Source: Acidobacteriota bacterium
GTDB lineage: Bacteria > Acidobacteriota > Terriglobia > Terriglobales > Acidobacteriaceae
Length of the DNA: 64,000 nt
Direction of reading: 5' to 3'
Assembly: GCA_021781795.1 (NCBI GenBank)
Contig: JAJXWA010000002.1
Location: 1 to 64,000, forward strand
This document shows, one piece after another, positions 1 through 8,752 of the stretch (positions are counted from its first letter, which is position 1; each line of letters starts with the position of its first letter). The translations under genes and the position numbers were made by a program. Under the pieces are notes generated by a model that worked only from the letters and a program-made list of their open reading frames with translations, was not told where the DNA came from and ran no database searches.

Positions 1-232
1 ACCGCCGAATTTACCACCAGCGCCTTTGATGGTTGTGGACTTCGCGATCACTTGCCCGCTCGTCCGGCGCCGTAGGCCTCATATCCGGTTCTTGTCCATC
101 GGCTCGCGTCTTTGCTCCACGCTTCCTTAAGACCCCACCGCGCGATGACGCCCTTGCGTTTCGCTATCACTTCTCCCCATCAGGATGTGAAGAGGACTTA
201 CACCTCCAAGCTGTCAATCATGCACGGCGTAC
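1..232 (-). mobile_element. Group II intron, 5' end (domain I), class C type, cut by window edge
   Basis: No protein frame makes sense here, but the minus strand carries landmarks of group II intron domain I: a 5' end resembling the GUGYG consensus (GTACG from 232), AACGCAAGGG at 160-151, TTAAGGAAGC at 130-121 and ATATGAGGCC at 84-75, in the order and approximate spacing I recall from the class IIC intron of Oceanobacillus iheyensis. The proposed intron begins 7 bases after a perfect 12-bp hairpin, and class C introns are known to insert just downstream of terminator stem-loops. The rest of the intron, including any reverse transcriptase/maturase gene, lies outside the window. Recognition rests on remembered sequence similarity, not an alignment. 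Confidence 0.75.
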
Positions 233-239
233 AAGCAAT

Positions 240-267
240 GAAGGGCAGGGCCATCGCCCTGCCCTTC
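240..267 (-). terminator. Terminator-like hairpin after the radical SAM gene
   Basis: Perfect 12-bp inverted repeat, GAAGGGCAGGGC at 240-251 and GCCCTGCCCTTC at 256-267, with a 4-base loop, about 50 bases past the stop of the minus-strand radical SAM gene. It lacks a clear T-tract on either strand, and the putative group II intron starts a few bases beyond it, so the original tail may have been interrupted. Confidence 0.6.
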
Positions 268-315
268 TCCGCCTGCCCGCCTGCGGTTTTGCCTCCGCGA
301 ATCTTTTTACAGCAG

Positions 316-1911
316 TTACTTGTCTGGCATCACCACAAAAGGCCCGGACATCTCGCTTCCGCCTTCCAGCACCGTTTGCCCCAACGCCGGCGGAAACCCA
401 AGGTCCCACACTGGCAACGGAAGCTCCGGCATCGGCTTGGCCTGGAAGAGCCGCTTGCACTGGCGGGCCGTCCACCGCGCCCATGCTTTCGACTTCTTGC
501 GTCGCGCGCTGTCCGTCGAGATGCCCGTGCCCGCATACATCTGACGGTACAGCTTCGAGAGAAAGATAAAAGCAATTCTGGCGCTCAGGTTCGGCGTGCA
601 GGATGACCTCTTCCAGATTGCGCCCCAGTTGTAGAACCTGTCCCACACCTTTTGCGTGCGCTCGCGAATCTCGTCCGAACTCATCGTTGGATGCGGGGTA
701 AACATCTTGGGACGAACTTCGATCGGAATCAACCAGTACCGCGTGATTGGCACATCGCCCACCATGGTCGGATGTGTGGACTGCTCCTTTTCCCATCGCC
801 CAAAGTCCACCGTGCCGGGAAACGGGGTCATCATCACGAACTGCGCAAAGGTCACGCCGGCCTTCAGAGCCATATTCACCGTCGCTTCGAAGGTCGAAGG
901 ACGGTCTGTCGGCAGCCCGAAGATGAACGAGCCCAGCACGTGTACGCCATGCTGGCGGAAGGTCTGCAGTTGCTTCGCCAGAGCCTCGCCCGAGTAGTTC
1001 CAGTCCTTGTAGACTGCCTTCAACCCTTCCGGAGTGACCGCTTCCACGCCCACCAGGGCGCCTTTGATATTTGCCTTGCGCATGGCGTCCAGATAGGTGC
1101 CGTCTTCACCCGCTTCCATCGTGATCTGGGTGAAGAAAACCATGTCCTTCGGCAGCTTGGCCAGCTCTTCCATCAGCAGGAAGCGCTCCCTGCGGACCGC
1201 CGTCAACTCTTCCAGCTTGGCCAGATTGTTCTGCTCTTTGGCCTGCCGCAGATCAGTCAAGGTGACTGGGTAGAAGTTGTCGTCTGCCAGGGCAACAAAG
1301 CGAAAACCAAGCCGCCGCAGACTGACGATCTCGTCGATCACCCGCTGGTGGCTGCGTTGCCGCGGCTTTTGTCCATCAGTGCGCCACACGCTGCAAAAAG
1401 AGCAGTGCTTCGGGCACCCACGGATTGTCTGCACGGAAGCCCACATATACTTCGTGGGATCCATCAGATCCCAGCGCGCCGCCAGGAACTCACTACCCTC
1501 GATGCGTCCGCCCTCATAAATCTTCTCCGGGGCGCCGTTCATGCAGGCCTTCACCACTTTGCCCCAGACAATGTCTCCATCGCCTTTCACTACGGCATGA
1601 GCCTCTCCGCGTTCCAGAGCCTCCTCCGGGAACAGTGTGGCGTGAATGCCTCCATACACAACCCAGGCGCCGCGGCTGCGCGCCATCCTTCCCACCTGGT
1701 AACCGCGCAGTGCGTTACCGGTGTGCACGCTGATTCCGACAATATCTCCCGGATGAATCGTCTCCGGATCAATTTGCTCTAGCGATTCATCGACGAGGAT
1801 GGGATCTCCCACGTCACGCGGAGTGGCCGCCGCGAGGACAAAGAGCCAGCGCGGCGTTATCACGGCTGTGCCAAATGAGTTGTCGCTTGGATTGACTAGA
1901 TGGATGCGCAT
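316..1911 (-). CDS. B12-binding-domain radical SAM protein
   Basis: 531 aa. The N-terminal part reads as a cobalamin-binding-type Rossmann domain (DIVGISVHTGNALRG... with a following GGIHAT). The radical SAM core follows, with a CxxxCxxC cluster motif (CPKHCSFC, Cys166, Cys170, Cys173) to bind [4Fe-4S] and SAM. This architecture is shared by B12-dependent methyltransferases and related enzymes, but the substrate cannot be read from sequence. The start at 1911 is chosen because it is preceded by GAGGAAAGG at good spacing; an upstream ATG at 1962 has no such site. The C-terminal 150 residues are basic and rich in aromatic residues with no recognised motif. Monocistronic by spacing, and followed by a hairpin and the intron fragment. 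Confidence 0.85.
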   Translation of the reverse strand: MRIHLVNPSDNSFGTAVITPRWLFVLAAATPRDVGDPILVDESLEQIDPETIHPGDIVGISVHTGNALRGYQVGRMARSRGAWVVYGGIHATLFPEEALERGEAHAVVKGDGDIVWGKVVKACMNGAPEKIYEGGRIEGSEFLAARWDLMDPTKYMWASVQTIRGCPKHCSFCSVWRTDGQKPRQRSHQRVIDEIVSLRRLGFRFVALADDNFYPVTLTDLRQAKEQNNLAKLEELTAVRRERFLLMEELAKLPKDMVFFTQITMEAGEDGTYLDAMRKANIKGALVGVEAVTPEGLKAVYKDWNYSGEALAKQLQTFRQHGVHVLGSFIFGLPTDRPSTFEATVNMALKAGVTFAQFVMMTPFPGTVDFGRWEKEQSTHPTMVGDVPITRYWLIPIEVRPKMFTPHPTMSSDEIRERTQKVWDRFYNWGAIWKRSSCTPNLSARIAFIFLSKLYRQMYAGTGISTDSARRKKSKAWARWTARQCKRLFQAKPMPELPLPVWDLGFPPALGQTVLEGGSEMSGPFVVMPDK

Positions 1912-2145
1912 CGATTCGTGCCTTTCCTCGCGTGCGCGCAGCTCTGTTTGCCTGGGCGTCACTCTTGAATTCCGCCTGAAATTGGACGAATCGATTCAGG
2001 GAAGCCGCGCGTATGGTTTGGCATGAAGATTCTCCAAATAGGAATAGCGCACCCATCATACCCTTCGCTCGCACTGGTGCGGGAGAAAAACGACTGCATT
2101 CGGAGAAATACCGGCGAGAGCCGGGTCTGCGTCAAGACTCGGGAG

Positions 2146-3447
2146 TCAGACCGTCAGTTTGGGCTCTTCCAGCGGAATCGGCACCTGTTCCACAATCTCC
2201 AGCCCGAAACCTTCCAGCGCCGGTATGTGCATGGGCGTGTTGGAGAGCAGCCGGATGCGCTGGATGCCAAGATCGCTTAATATCTGCCCGCCCAATCCGA
2301 TCGCGCGCAGAATGCGTCCGTGGCGATCCTGGGCGCCCTCGCGCCTGCGCAGTTCCGCATGCAGAATCAGTCTTCCCTCGCCGCCCGCCGGCGCCGGCAG
2401 AACCGCCCCGCCCGGCTCAAACGCCTCTGCGACGGGCGCATGGTCAATCTCAAACCCCATCGACGTGTTGTGCAGATAGATGACTGCGCCGCATCCCTCC
2501 TCCGCGATCATGCGGATCGACTGGTCGAGTGTCTCGCGGCACCGGCAGTCCGCTCCAAAGATGTCGCCCGCCGTGCAGCGCGTGTGGACGCGCACCAGCA
2601 CCGGATGCGCACAGGGCGGCCGACTGCTTTCCAGCGTTGCGCCCAGTCCGGACGCAGGGCCAAGGTGGACCGCCGGGCAGCCGGGACACAGGTCGCCGCG
2701 CACCAGAGCAACATGGCTCTCGCCGCCGTTTACTTCGCTGCGGTAGGCGATCATCCGGAACTCGCCATAGCGCGTCTGGATGCGGCTCTCGCCCGCGCGC
2801 ACGATGTAGCGCTCATGGCGTAGGCGGTAACGAATCAGTTCGGCAACGGTCAGCATCTTCAGGCTGTGCTGCTCGCAGAAGCCTTTAAGGTCCGGCACAC
2901 GCGCCATGGTGCCGTCCTCGTTCATGATTTCGCAGATCACGCCCGAAGGATTCAGTCCTGCCATCCGCGCCAGATCTACTGAGGCCTCGGTCTGCCCGGC
3001 CCGCACCAGCACCCCGCCCTTGCGCGCGCGCAGCGGAAAGATGTGCCCCGGTCGCGCCAGATCGCTCGCCGTCGCATTCGGAGCAATCGCCGTGCGGATG
3101 GTGTGCGCCCGGTCGGCGGCAGAGATGCCTGTCGTCACGCCCTCGCGCGCCTCAATCGTCTCCGTAAACGCCGTGCCAAACCGCGAGGAGTTCTGCTGCG
3201 TCATCGGCATCAGGCGCAGAAAATCAGCGCGTTCCTCGGTCAATGTCAGGCAGATCAGGCCGCGTCCGAATCGCGCCATGAAGTTAATTGCCTCCGGCGT
3301 CACATGCTCGGCGGCCAGCGTCAGATCGCCCTCGTTCTCGCGATCTTCATCATCGACGACGACCACCATGCGGCCAGCGCGAATCTCAGCCAGGGCTCCG
3401 GGTACGTCGGTGAAGGGCGACTCCATCATACGTGCATGTTCAGGCAT
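2146..3447 (-). CDS. ribBA: RibBA-type 3,4-dihydroxy-2-butanone 4-phosphate synthase with degenerate GTP cyclohydrolase II domain
   Basis: 433 aa from this start. The N-terminal half is a clear DHBP synthase (riboflavin branch from ribulose 5-phosphate): [10 protein letters not shown] at 32-41, then HGRG-like, RPGHIFPL and [11 protein letters not shown] motifs. The C-terminal half aligns with GTP cyclohydrolase II and keeps the zinc cysteines (Cys291, Cys301, Cys303). The usual RQEGRGIGL segment is replaced by [10 protein letters not shown] (325-334), and the acidic residue before the conserved Arg near 379-388 is lost. The second activity is therefore doubtful, as in the RibBX variants known from proteobacteria. 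Start is uncertain: the first ATG (3498) lies inside the upstream terminator, so 3447, 3429 or 3426 are preferred; no strong Shine-Dalgarno site decides. Confidence 0.85.
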   Translation of the reverse strand: MPEHARMMESPFTDVPGALAEIRAGRMVVVVDDEDRENEGDLTLAAEHVTPEAINFMARFGRGLICLTLTEERADFLRLMPMTQQNSSRFGTAFTETIEAREGVTTGISAADRAHTIRTAIAPNATASDLARPGHIFPLRARKGGVLVRAGQTEASVDLARMAGLNPSGVICEIMNEDGTMARVPDLKGFCEQHSLKMLTVAELIRYRLRHERYIVRAGESRIQTRYGEFRMIAYRSEVNGGESHVALVRGDLCPGCPAVHLGPASGLGATLESSRPPCAHPVLVRVHTRCTAGDIFGADCRCRETLDQSIRMIAEEGCGAVIYLHNTSMGFEIDHAPVAEAFEPGGAVLPAPAGGEGRLILHAELRRREGAQDRHGRILRAIGLGGQILSDLGIQRIRLLSNTPMHIPALEGFGLEIVEQVPIPLEEPKLTV

Positions 3448-3487
3448 CACAGTGCTCTTATTCTCGCGCATGGTTACTCTAAACAGC

Positions 3488-3516
3488 AAAAGCGCCACCC
3501 GAAGGTGGCGCTTTTT
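3488..3516 (-). terminator. Intrinsic terminator of the 75-aa gene
   Basis: AGCGCCACC / GGTGGCGCT hairpin with a CGAA-type loop, flanked by A4 on one side and T5 on the other, so it could act in both directions. It lies about 30 bases after the minus-strand stop at 3548 and just before ribBA. Confidence 0.85.
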
Positions 3517-3547
3517 GATCTATCCGGGAGGAAAATGGTCGTGCAAC

Positions 3548-3775
3548 CTACAACGTCGATTCGATCTCAAAACCCCAGGCCTCGAGCAGCGCCTCAGGGA
3601 TATACTTTGAGTTCTTGTTCCGGCGCGCCCATTCACGCAGGCGTGTCGACCGGATGTACTGGTCCGGGCTGAGCTTGAACTCCTTGACGATCTGCTCAAA
3701 GGAGGTCACGGTGGGCACAACCGGGCCGATGGGCTCCGGCTTGCCCCAGTTCGGATTTCCACGACGCTTTGCCAT
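3548..3775 (-). CDS. Small conserved protein, unknown function
   Basis: 75 aa, starting [15 protein letters not shown]. The start at 3775 has AAGGA 12 bases upstream and gives a compact protein; the longer frame to 3844 lacks a ribosome site. The N-terminus is basic and Pro/Gly rich. The rest looks like a helical domain ([19 protein letters not shown]... [26 protein letters not shown]), suggestive of a small nucleic-acid-binding or adaptor protein, but no motif proves this. It has its own sigma70-like promoter (3871-3899) with a leader of about 90 bases and its own terminator, which argues it is a real, independently expressed gene. Confidence 0.7.
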   Translation of the reverse strand: MAKRRGNPNWGKPEPIGPVVPTVTSFEQIVKEFKLSPDQYIRSTRLREWARRNKNSKYIPEALLEAWGFEIESTL

Positions 3776-3870
3776 TGGTGTGCAATCCTTGATTGAAGGG
3801 GTTTTCTTGATCATTCGCCCTTGGTCACAGAGGGGGGAATCCAATTCGACCGAAGGAAAATTACTCTTTC

Positions 3871-3899
3871 ATTTTAAGTATTTTTTCTTCGAAAATCAA
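3871..3899 (-). promoter_or_regulatory. Sigma70-like promoter for the 75-aa gene
   Basis: Minus-strand TTGATT (3899-3894) and TAAAAT (3876-3871) separated by exactly 17 bases in an AT-rich island. The remainder of the gap 3776-4076 holds no gene that I can see; its right-hand part must carry the promoter of the exported protein at 4077. Confidence 0.65.
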
Positions 3900-4076
3900 T
3901 AGCTGACCGACGCTTTTTATGAGAACCTTTTCAGACCGTTAACCGCAATCCTTCTCCCCGTACTCTTCTGATTCCAAGACAGTTGCCAAGTTCAACTCCC
4001 GCTCAGTGTTTCCCATTTTCCACACTTTGATATGACAAACTCACACTCTCAACTCCTTCATTGGCCCGATACTTTT

Positions 4077-4676
4077 ATGTCAACAAAGTCTTTGTCCTGG
4101 GTTCTGGCCGTCTGCCTGCTGGCCGTAGCCTCCCGCACAGCGGTTGCAGTCGAGCTCAAGGTCAGCCGGGAAGCCCTCGAGCGCACCCTCCAGCGGCAAC
4201 TTTTCAGCGGTCCCGATGGCCGCTACTACCTCAAGGGCCATCCCGGCTCGGCCTGCTCGGTCTACGCGGAAGATGCCCATCTTCGCTTTGAGCAGGACCG
4301 CATCATCGTCCAGGTGAAGACGCATGCGCGTATGGGCAAGTCGGTGGGCTCAGCCTGCCTCGGGCTTTCCCTTGCGCCCCTGGCCGAGGTCGCGGTTGAG
4401 CCTTATGGCGAAGGGAATACCATCGGGTTTCGCAACGCTCAGTTAGTCAAAGTCAGCGACCAGAAGGAACTCAACTTCCTACTCGCGCCGTTCCTCAGCC
4501 GCCAGATTCCCAAAGGAATGCAGGTGGACGCGGCCAGCCTGCTGCGCCAGGCTCTCGCCGGTTCCACTGCATCCTCCGGCTACAACGTCACACTCGAACG
4601 GCTCAAGATCCACTCGCTCCAGATCGAAGGCGAAAATCTGGTCGTCGATGCCGACGGAGAGCTGAGCGTGCAATAA
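4077..4676 (+). CDS. Exported protein of unknown function
   Basis: 199 aa. The start at 4077 gives a clean signal peptide (MSTKSLSWVLAVCLLAVASRTAVA, cleavage after an AVA-type site); an upstream ATG at 4032 would only add a polar tail. The mature part has alternating beta-type segments, two cysteines (GSAC, SACLGL), and ends in ENLVVDADGELSV, somewhat like periplasmic lipid-binding or LEA/DUF2993-type beta proteins, but I do not recognise the family. Followed 60 bases later by a DUF4149-like membrane protein on the same strand. Confidence 0.7.
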   Translation: MSTKSLSWVLAVCLLAVASRTAVAVELKVSREALERTLQRQLFSGPDGRYYLKGHPGSACSVYAEDAHLRFEQDRIIVQVKTHARMGKSVGSACLGLSLAPLAEVAVEPYGEGNTIGFRNAQLVKVSDQKELNFLLAPFLSRQIPKGMQVDAASLLRQALAGSTASSGYNVTLERLKIHSLQIEGENLVVDADGELSVQ

Positions 4677-4736
4677 AGCCGGAATCTGAGCGCTGCGGCG
4701 GCGCGTGGTCGCAGCATCTGCATGTATGCTTCCACC

Positions 4737-5228
4737 ATGAAGACTCTGCTTCGCATGCTGCTTTCTCTGGCGCTGATTGTGTGGCTCGGCGCAGAGATTT
4801 TCTTCCCCGTCGTTGCCGCCATCACCTTCGGTACGCTGCAGCCGGACACGCACACGGCCGGCACCATCGTTGGCCAGCTTCTGCGTATCCTGCACGGCAT
4901 GGGCCTCGTCTCTGGTTTCATCGCTCTCGCGCTGCTGGCGCTGGCTCCGGCGTGGAACATCTACAAGCAGGGCTCCGTGCTGGCGCCGATGGCGCTGCTG
5001 GTGCTCATGCTGGGCCTAACGGCCTATTCGCAATATGGAATCATCCCGGCCATGGAACGCGACCGCGTTGCGGCCGGAGGATCGATTGGCGCAGCCGAGC
5101 CCGATGACCCAAGCCGGACTCATTTCAACCGGCTCCATCGCCGCAGCGAAAACGTCGAAGAAGCGATCCTGCTGATGGGCCTCGTCACGGTGGCGCTGGT
5201 GGCTCGCGCAGAAACCACGCGCGCCTGA
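4737..5228 (+). CDS. DUF4149/TMEM205-like membrane protein
   Basis: 163 aa with about four hydrophobic segments (near residues 5-30, 45-70, 78-100 and 140-158). The hallmark is FNRLHRRSENVEEAILLMGL near the C-terminus, typical of DUF4149 proteins, whose function is unknown. The start at 4737 is preferred over 4722 because the protein then opens MKTLLRMLL directly into the first helix. Convergent with the phosphoesterase gene; a terminator lies between. Confidence 0.75.
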   Translation: MKTLLRMLLSLALIVWLGAEIFFPVVAAITFGTLQPDTHTAGTIVGQLLRILHGMGLVSGFIALALLALAPAWNIYKQGSVLAPMALLVLMLGLTAYSQYGIIPAMERDRVAAGGSIGAAEPDDPSRTHFNRLHRRSENVEEAILLMGLVTVALVARAETTRA

Positions 5229-5295
5229 ACACGACGGTCCGCACCTGCAGCAGAGTTCAATCCAGCCAAATCTGACGGACTCGCCCAAACAAAAG

Positions 5296-5328
5296 GATGG
5301 CCCCTCTTCTCGTAGAAGAGAGGCCATC
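5296..5328 (-). terminator. Intrinsic terminator of the phosphoesterase gene
   Basis: GATGGCC..CTCTTCT / AGAAGAG..GGCCATC stem (7 bp, one mismatch, 7 bp) with a 3-base loop. On the minus strand it is followed by CCTTTTGTTT, so it ends transcription coming from the gene that stops at 5354. Confidence 0.8.
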
Positions 5329-5353
5329 GGTGTCATACGCAATCATCGTTCGT

Positions 5354-7387
5354 TTAGCGGCTGCCGTCGTCTCCGCCGAAGTCGAACATGCCGAACAGAT
5401 CGCCGATGGCCGGTCCATTGGTCGGCACATAGGGATTGTTCCAGCTTGTCTTCGGGTTGGGCAGGTTGTCGCGACTGCGACCGGTCAGTGGCTGCAGATC
5501 CCAGTTTCTCTCAATGAACTTAAGCAGAGAAACGTGGTCGCTGTAGACGTGCGAGATGTGGCCCGGGCGGGTATGCGCCGAAACCACAATCAGCGGAACA
5601 CGGGTGCCATCGCCGAAGAAGTCCACGGGCTGCACGTAGCCGGAGTCATAGTAGCCGCCGCCTTCGTCAAAGGTGACGAAGATTGCCGTGCTCTCCCACA
5701 GCTCGCGGTTCGCCTGCACGCCATCCACGATCTTCTTCACGAAGCCTTCGAAGAGATCGAGCTTGGAGGAAGCAGGATGTCCATCCACAAGGCCGCTCGG
5801 CTTGACGTAAGAAACCGCCGGCAGCGTGCCGTTCTGGATGTCGGTGTAGAGGTCCACGGTATCTGCGATGTGAGCGTCGCGCACGGCCGGGTTGGTCATG
5901 ATCGACGTGGAGTACGACAGGAAGTTGCATATGTTGCAATATATGTCCGCGGGGTTCTGGTAGTAGGGATCGTTCTTGTACAGGTTCCACTGGTCGCCGT
6001 AGTACTTGAAGGAGACGTTCTTCGCCAGTAGCGCATCGCCGATGTTGCGCACCGTGGATGGCGGAACCGTGAAGACGGAGTTGTGGTTGTTGGTATCAGT
6101 GTAGGCGTTGGAGCCATCGCCAAAGTAGCCGGGGTTGTAGTTGTTGAGCAGGTAGTAGTGCCCGGCTTCGCACTTGGGATCGACGCGATACGGCAGGGCA
6201 TGCATGTAATCCAGCACCGCAGTCGCTCCCGGTGCATTGGGATCGGAGCAGTTGCTGTAGCTGCCGCCGCCGTAGGACGGGCTCCCCGCTGAACCACCGC
6301 CGTAACCATCCTCGGTGTACCAGTTATTCGTGCCGGGCGCCGCGTTGGGGTTCTCGATTTCGTCCACGATGCCGGCATTGGCCGTGCCGCTGGCCACGAG
6401 CTGATTGCTCGGCGGCACAGCCGGATGACCGTTGCCATCGCTGAACCAGAGCGCGTCGCCGGTGCCGATTTCAATGTGGTTCATGCCCGTACCGCCGGTC
6501 GCCGCCTGGTGATAGTTGTCGCTGAGAGCGTAGTTGTCGGCGAGATACTTCAGATAGGGCGCATCGCCCTGCTGCACGTTGTAGAAGCCCATGGATGCGG
6601 AACCTTCGCCCGTCGATTCCTCTGTGAACGGCACGGGCTGAGGCTTGCCGTTCTTGCCAGCGCCGACGGTGATCTCAACCCAGGGGAAGAGGTCGGCAGC
6701 ACAACCGCTCGGATTCCTGTTCGTGGCCTTGCTCGCGTCGCAGTCCAGTTGCTGCCACATCTGATAGAAGCGATGCACCGGGCTTGCCGCGTAGGCGTCG
6801 TAGGGAATACCTGGCGTGATCTGGAACGGCCCCGGAGGCAGCGAGTTCACGTTGGGGATGCGGGTGTCCGGCGTTCCGTGCGTCAGTCCCGTTCCGCCTG
6901 TTGTCAGGTAGGTGTAGTACTGGTCGTTCGGCAGGCCCGTCTCCACGGCCTTGGCTTCGGCCAGCGACGAAATGTAAGGCACCGTCGGGCCGCCGGCAAG
7001 AGGCGCAGGCAGCGTTGCGTAAGCTGTCTTCTGTCCGGGGCTCACCCGATAGCCGTCCGCCGCCGTGTCCACCGCCTGCTTTTGCTCGGCCATCCAGTAG
7101 TTCGGACCCGGTGTGCCATTGGCGTTGACGATCCCCCTGGAGAGCAGGTTGTCCACGTGCTGATCGCCGCGCGGGACATAGGTGGCAAACACATGGTCGA
7201 AGCTGCGATTTTCTCCGATGATCACGATGACGTGCTTGATCGGTGTGCGGGTCTGCATGTCGGCCGAGCGCGCGCCGTCATGGTCCTCTGCGAAAGCGGG
7301 CTGAGGAATGCCCGCAAACACTTGCAGCGCGGCAAGGGCTGCCGCTCCGCACTTCAGAAGCATCGAGTTGTTGCGATTCTGCTGCAT
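5354..7387 (-). CDS. Exported acid phosphatase / phospholipase C-type phosphoesterase
   Basis: 677 aa. The start at 7387 is fixed by a GGAGAG site 7 bases upstream and yields a signal peptide ending in PQPAFA. HVIVIIGENRSFDH (ENRSFDH at 59-65) is the metal-binding opening of the AcpA/phospholipase C phosphoesterase family in the alkaline-phosphatase superfamily. Later motifs are TGGTGMNHIEIGTGD, AIFVTFDEGGGYYDSGYV and SDHVSLLKFIERNW. Expected to act in the periplasm or outside on phosphomonoesters or phospholipids; which one is not decidable here. Divergent from the YchF gene. Confidence 0.85.
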   Translation of the reverse strand: MQQNRNNSMLLKCGAAALAALQVFAGIPQPAFAEDHDGARSADMQTRTPIKHVIVIIGENRSFDHVFATYVPRGDQHVDNLLSRGIVNANGTPGPNYWMAEQKQAVDTAADGYRVSPGQKTAYATLPAPLAGGPTVPYISSLAEAKAVETGLPNDQYYTYLTTGGTGLTHGTPDTRIPNVNSLPPGPFQITPGIPYDAYAASPVHRFYQMWQQLDCDASKATNRNPSGCAADLFPWVEITVGAGKNGKPQPVPFTEESTGEGSASMGFYNVQQGDAPYLKYLADNYALSDNYHQAATGGTGMNHIEIGTGDALWFSDGNGHPAVPPSNQLVASGTANAGIVDEIENPNAAPGTNNWYTEDGYGGGSAGSPSYGGGSYSNCSDPNAPGATAVLDYMHALPYRVDPKCEAGHYYLLNNYNPGYFGDGSNAYTDTNNHNSVFTVPPSTVRNIGDALLAKNVSFKYYGDQWNLYKNDPYYQNPADIYCNICNFLSYSTSIMTNPAVRDAHIADTVDLYTDIQNGTLPAVSYVKPSGLVDGHPASSKLDLFEGFVKKIVDGVQANRELWESTAIFVTFDEGGGYYDSGYVQPVDFFGDGTRVPLIVVSAHTRPGHISHVYSDHVSLLKFIERNWDLQPLTGRSRDNLPNPKTSWNNPYVPTNGPAIGDLFGMFDFGGDDGSR

Positions 7388-7660
7388 AAACTCTCCAGGA
7401 GAGATTGAGAAACTGCGCGGTGTCCGCAAACCCGGTTCCGGCAGTGCGCCCAGAATAGGAGCGAGGTGACGCGCGCCGCATAAATGGCGGAAGAAAATCC
7501 CGCGCATTTTCTGCAACAGCCGTGGAAAACTCTCTTGTCTCGATGCGGCCCCGTGCAAAGCTGCGCACTGCATGCAAGGCCTGTGAGCGCATTGGCTTCC
7601 TGTATCATCGAAGAGGCTCTTCATCGCATTGCATTCAATGAAAGCTACGACGGGAAACTC

Positions 7661-8746
7661 ATGAAGACTGGCATCATCGGCCTGCCGCAGGTGGGCAAGA
7701 CATCGCTGTTCAAAATCCTGACCAAGGCAAAACTCGAAGACCGCGGTTACTCAAATCCGCGCGAGGCGCACATCGGCGTAGCGCGCGTTCCGGATGAGCG
7801 CCTGGACAAGCTCTCCGCGCTGTACTCGCCGAAGAAGACCACCTATGCAACGGTGGATTACGTGGATGTCGCCGCCATTGGCCAAGAGGCGCTGAAAGAA
7901 ACAGCCTTCCTCACCAGTCTGCGTAACGTGGATGCGCTAATTCACGTGCTGCGCGCCTTTGAGGACGACGCCATTCCGCACGTCGGCGCGATCGACCCTC
8001 TGCGCGATGTGAAGAGCGTGGAGTTCGACCTGATGGTGAGCGACCTGACGCAGGTGGAGAAGCGTCTGGAGCGCGTCGAGAAAGATCTCAAGAAGGGCCG
8101 CACAGGCGACCTTGAGCGAGAGCAGGCTTTGCTGCTGCGCTCGAAAGAGGCGCTCGAAAAGGAACAGCCGCTGCGCGAGCTGGAGATGACCGCCGAGGAA
8201 AAGAAGCTCATCAAGGGCTTCATGTTTCTCTCGCAAAAGCCTGTTCTGTATGTCGTGAACATCGGCGAGACGACCGCGCTTGGCGATGCGCTGGAATCCG
8301 CCGTGAGCCGCTTCAAGCTTGATGAGGTAGCCCACAGGCCCAATGCGGGCGCGACTGCGATCTGCGGCAAAGTCGAGGCCGAACTGGCCGACATGGATGA
8401 GTCCGAAGCGGCGGAATTTCTATCGAGCTACGGACTGCACGAGAGCGGTCTGGTGCGCCTTATCCGCAAGAGCTATGAGTTGCTAGGGCTGATCAGTTTC
8501 TTCACCGCGGGTGAAGACGAGTGCCGCGCATGGACCATCCCCGCGGGCTCCAAGGCGCCGCAGGGCGCGGGAGCGATTCACTCCGACCTCGAACACCACT
8601 TTATCCGCGCCGAGACTATCCGCTGGGATGCTCTGCTCGCCGCCGGCTCTGAAGCCGCGGCGCGCGCACAAGGAACACTGCGGCTTGAAGGCAAAGAGTA
8701 CATCGTGCAGGATGGCGATGTAATGCATATTCGTCACAGCGGGTAA
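7661..8746 (+). CDS. ychF: Redox-regulated ATPase YchF (Obg family)
   Basis: 361 aa, the normal size for YchF/OLA1. P-loop GLPQVGKTS at 7-15. NIGE replaces the NKxD guanine-specificity motif, the signature that makes this family prefer ATP. A coiled-coil insert follows (KRLERVEKDLKKGR... ALEKEQPLRELEMT). The C-terminal TGS domain (AWTIPAGSKAPQGAGAIHSDLEHHFIRAE... YIVQDGDVMHI) is canonical. The longer open frame starting at 7484 would run through the divergent promoter region and lacks homology, so 7661 is chosen. Known role: ribosome-associated ATPase in translation and stress control. Confidence 0.95.
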   Translation: MKTGIIGLPQVGKTSLFKILTKAKLEDRGYSNPREAHIGVARVPDERLDKLSALYSPKKTTYATVDYVDVAAIGQEALKETAFLTSLRNVDALIHVLRAFEDDAIPHVGAIDPLRDVKSVEFDLMVSDLTQVEKRLERVEKDLKKGRTGDLEREQALLLRSKEALEKEQPLRELEMTAEEKKLIKGFMFLSQKPVLYVVNIGETTALGDALESAVSRFKLDEVAHRPNAGATAICGKVEAELADMDESEAAEFLSSYGLHESGLVRLIRKSYELLGLISFFTAGEDECRAWTIPAGSKAPQGAGAIHSDLEHHFIRAETIRWDALLAAGSEAAARAQGTLRLEGKEYIVQDGDVMHIRHSG

Positions 8747-8752
8747 AGGCGC

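Noticed and set aside
652-1782. Long plus-strand frame opposite the radical SAM gene
   Set aside because: Antisense to a gene with clear radical SAM motifs; its translation is Arg/Leu/His-rich without domain features, as expected for the reverse frame of GC-rich DNA.
3488-3516. FMN riboswitch upstream of ribBA
   Set aside because: The only structure near the start is a simple terminator hairpin; none of the conserved multi-helix FMN aptamer elements is present in the short leader.
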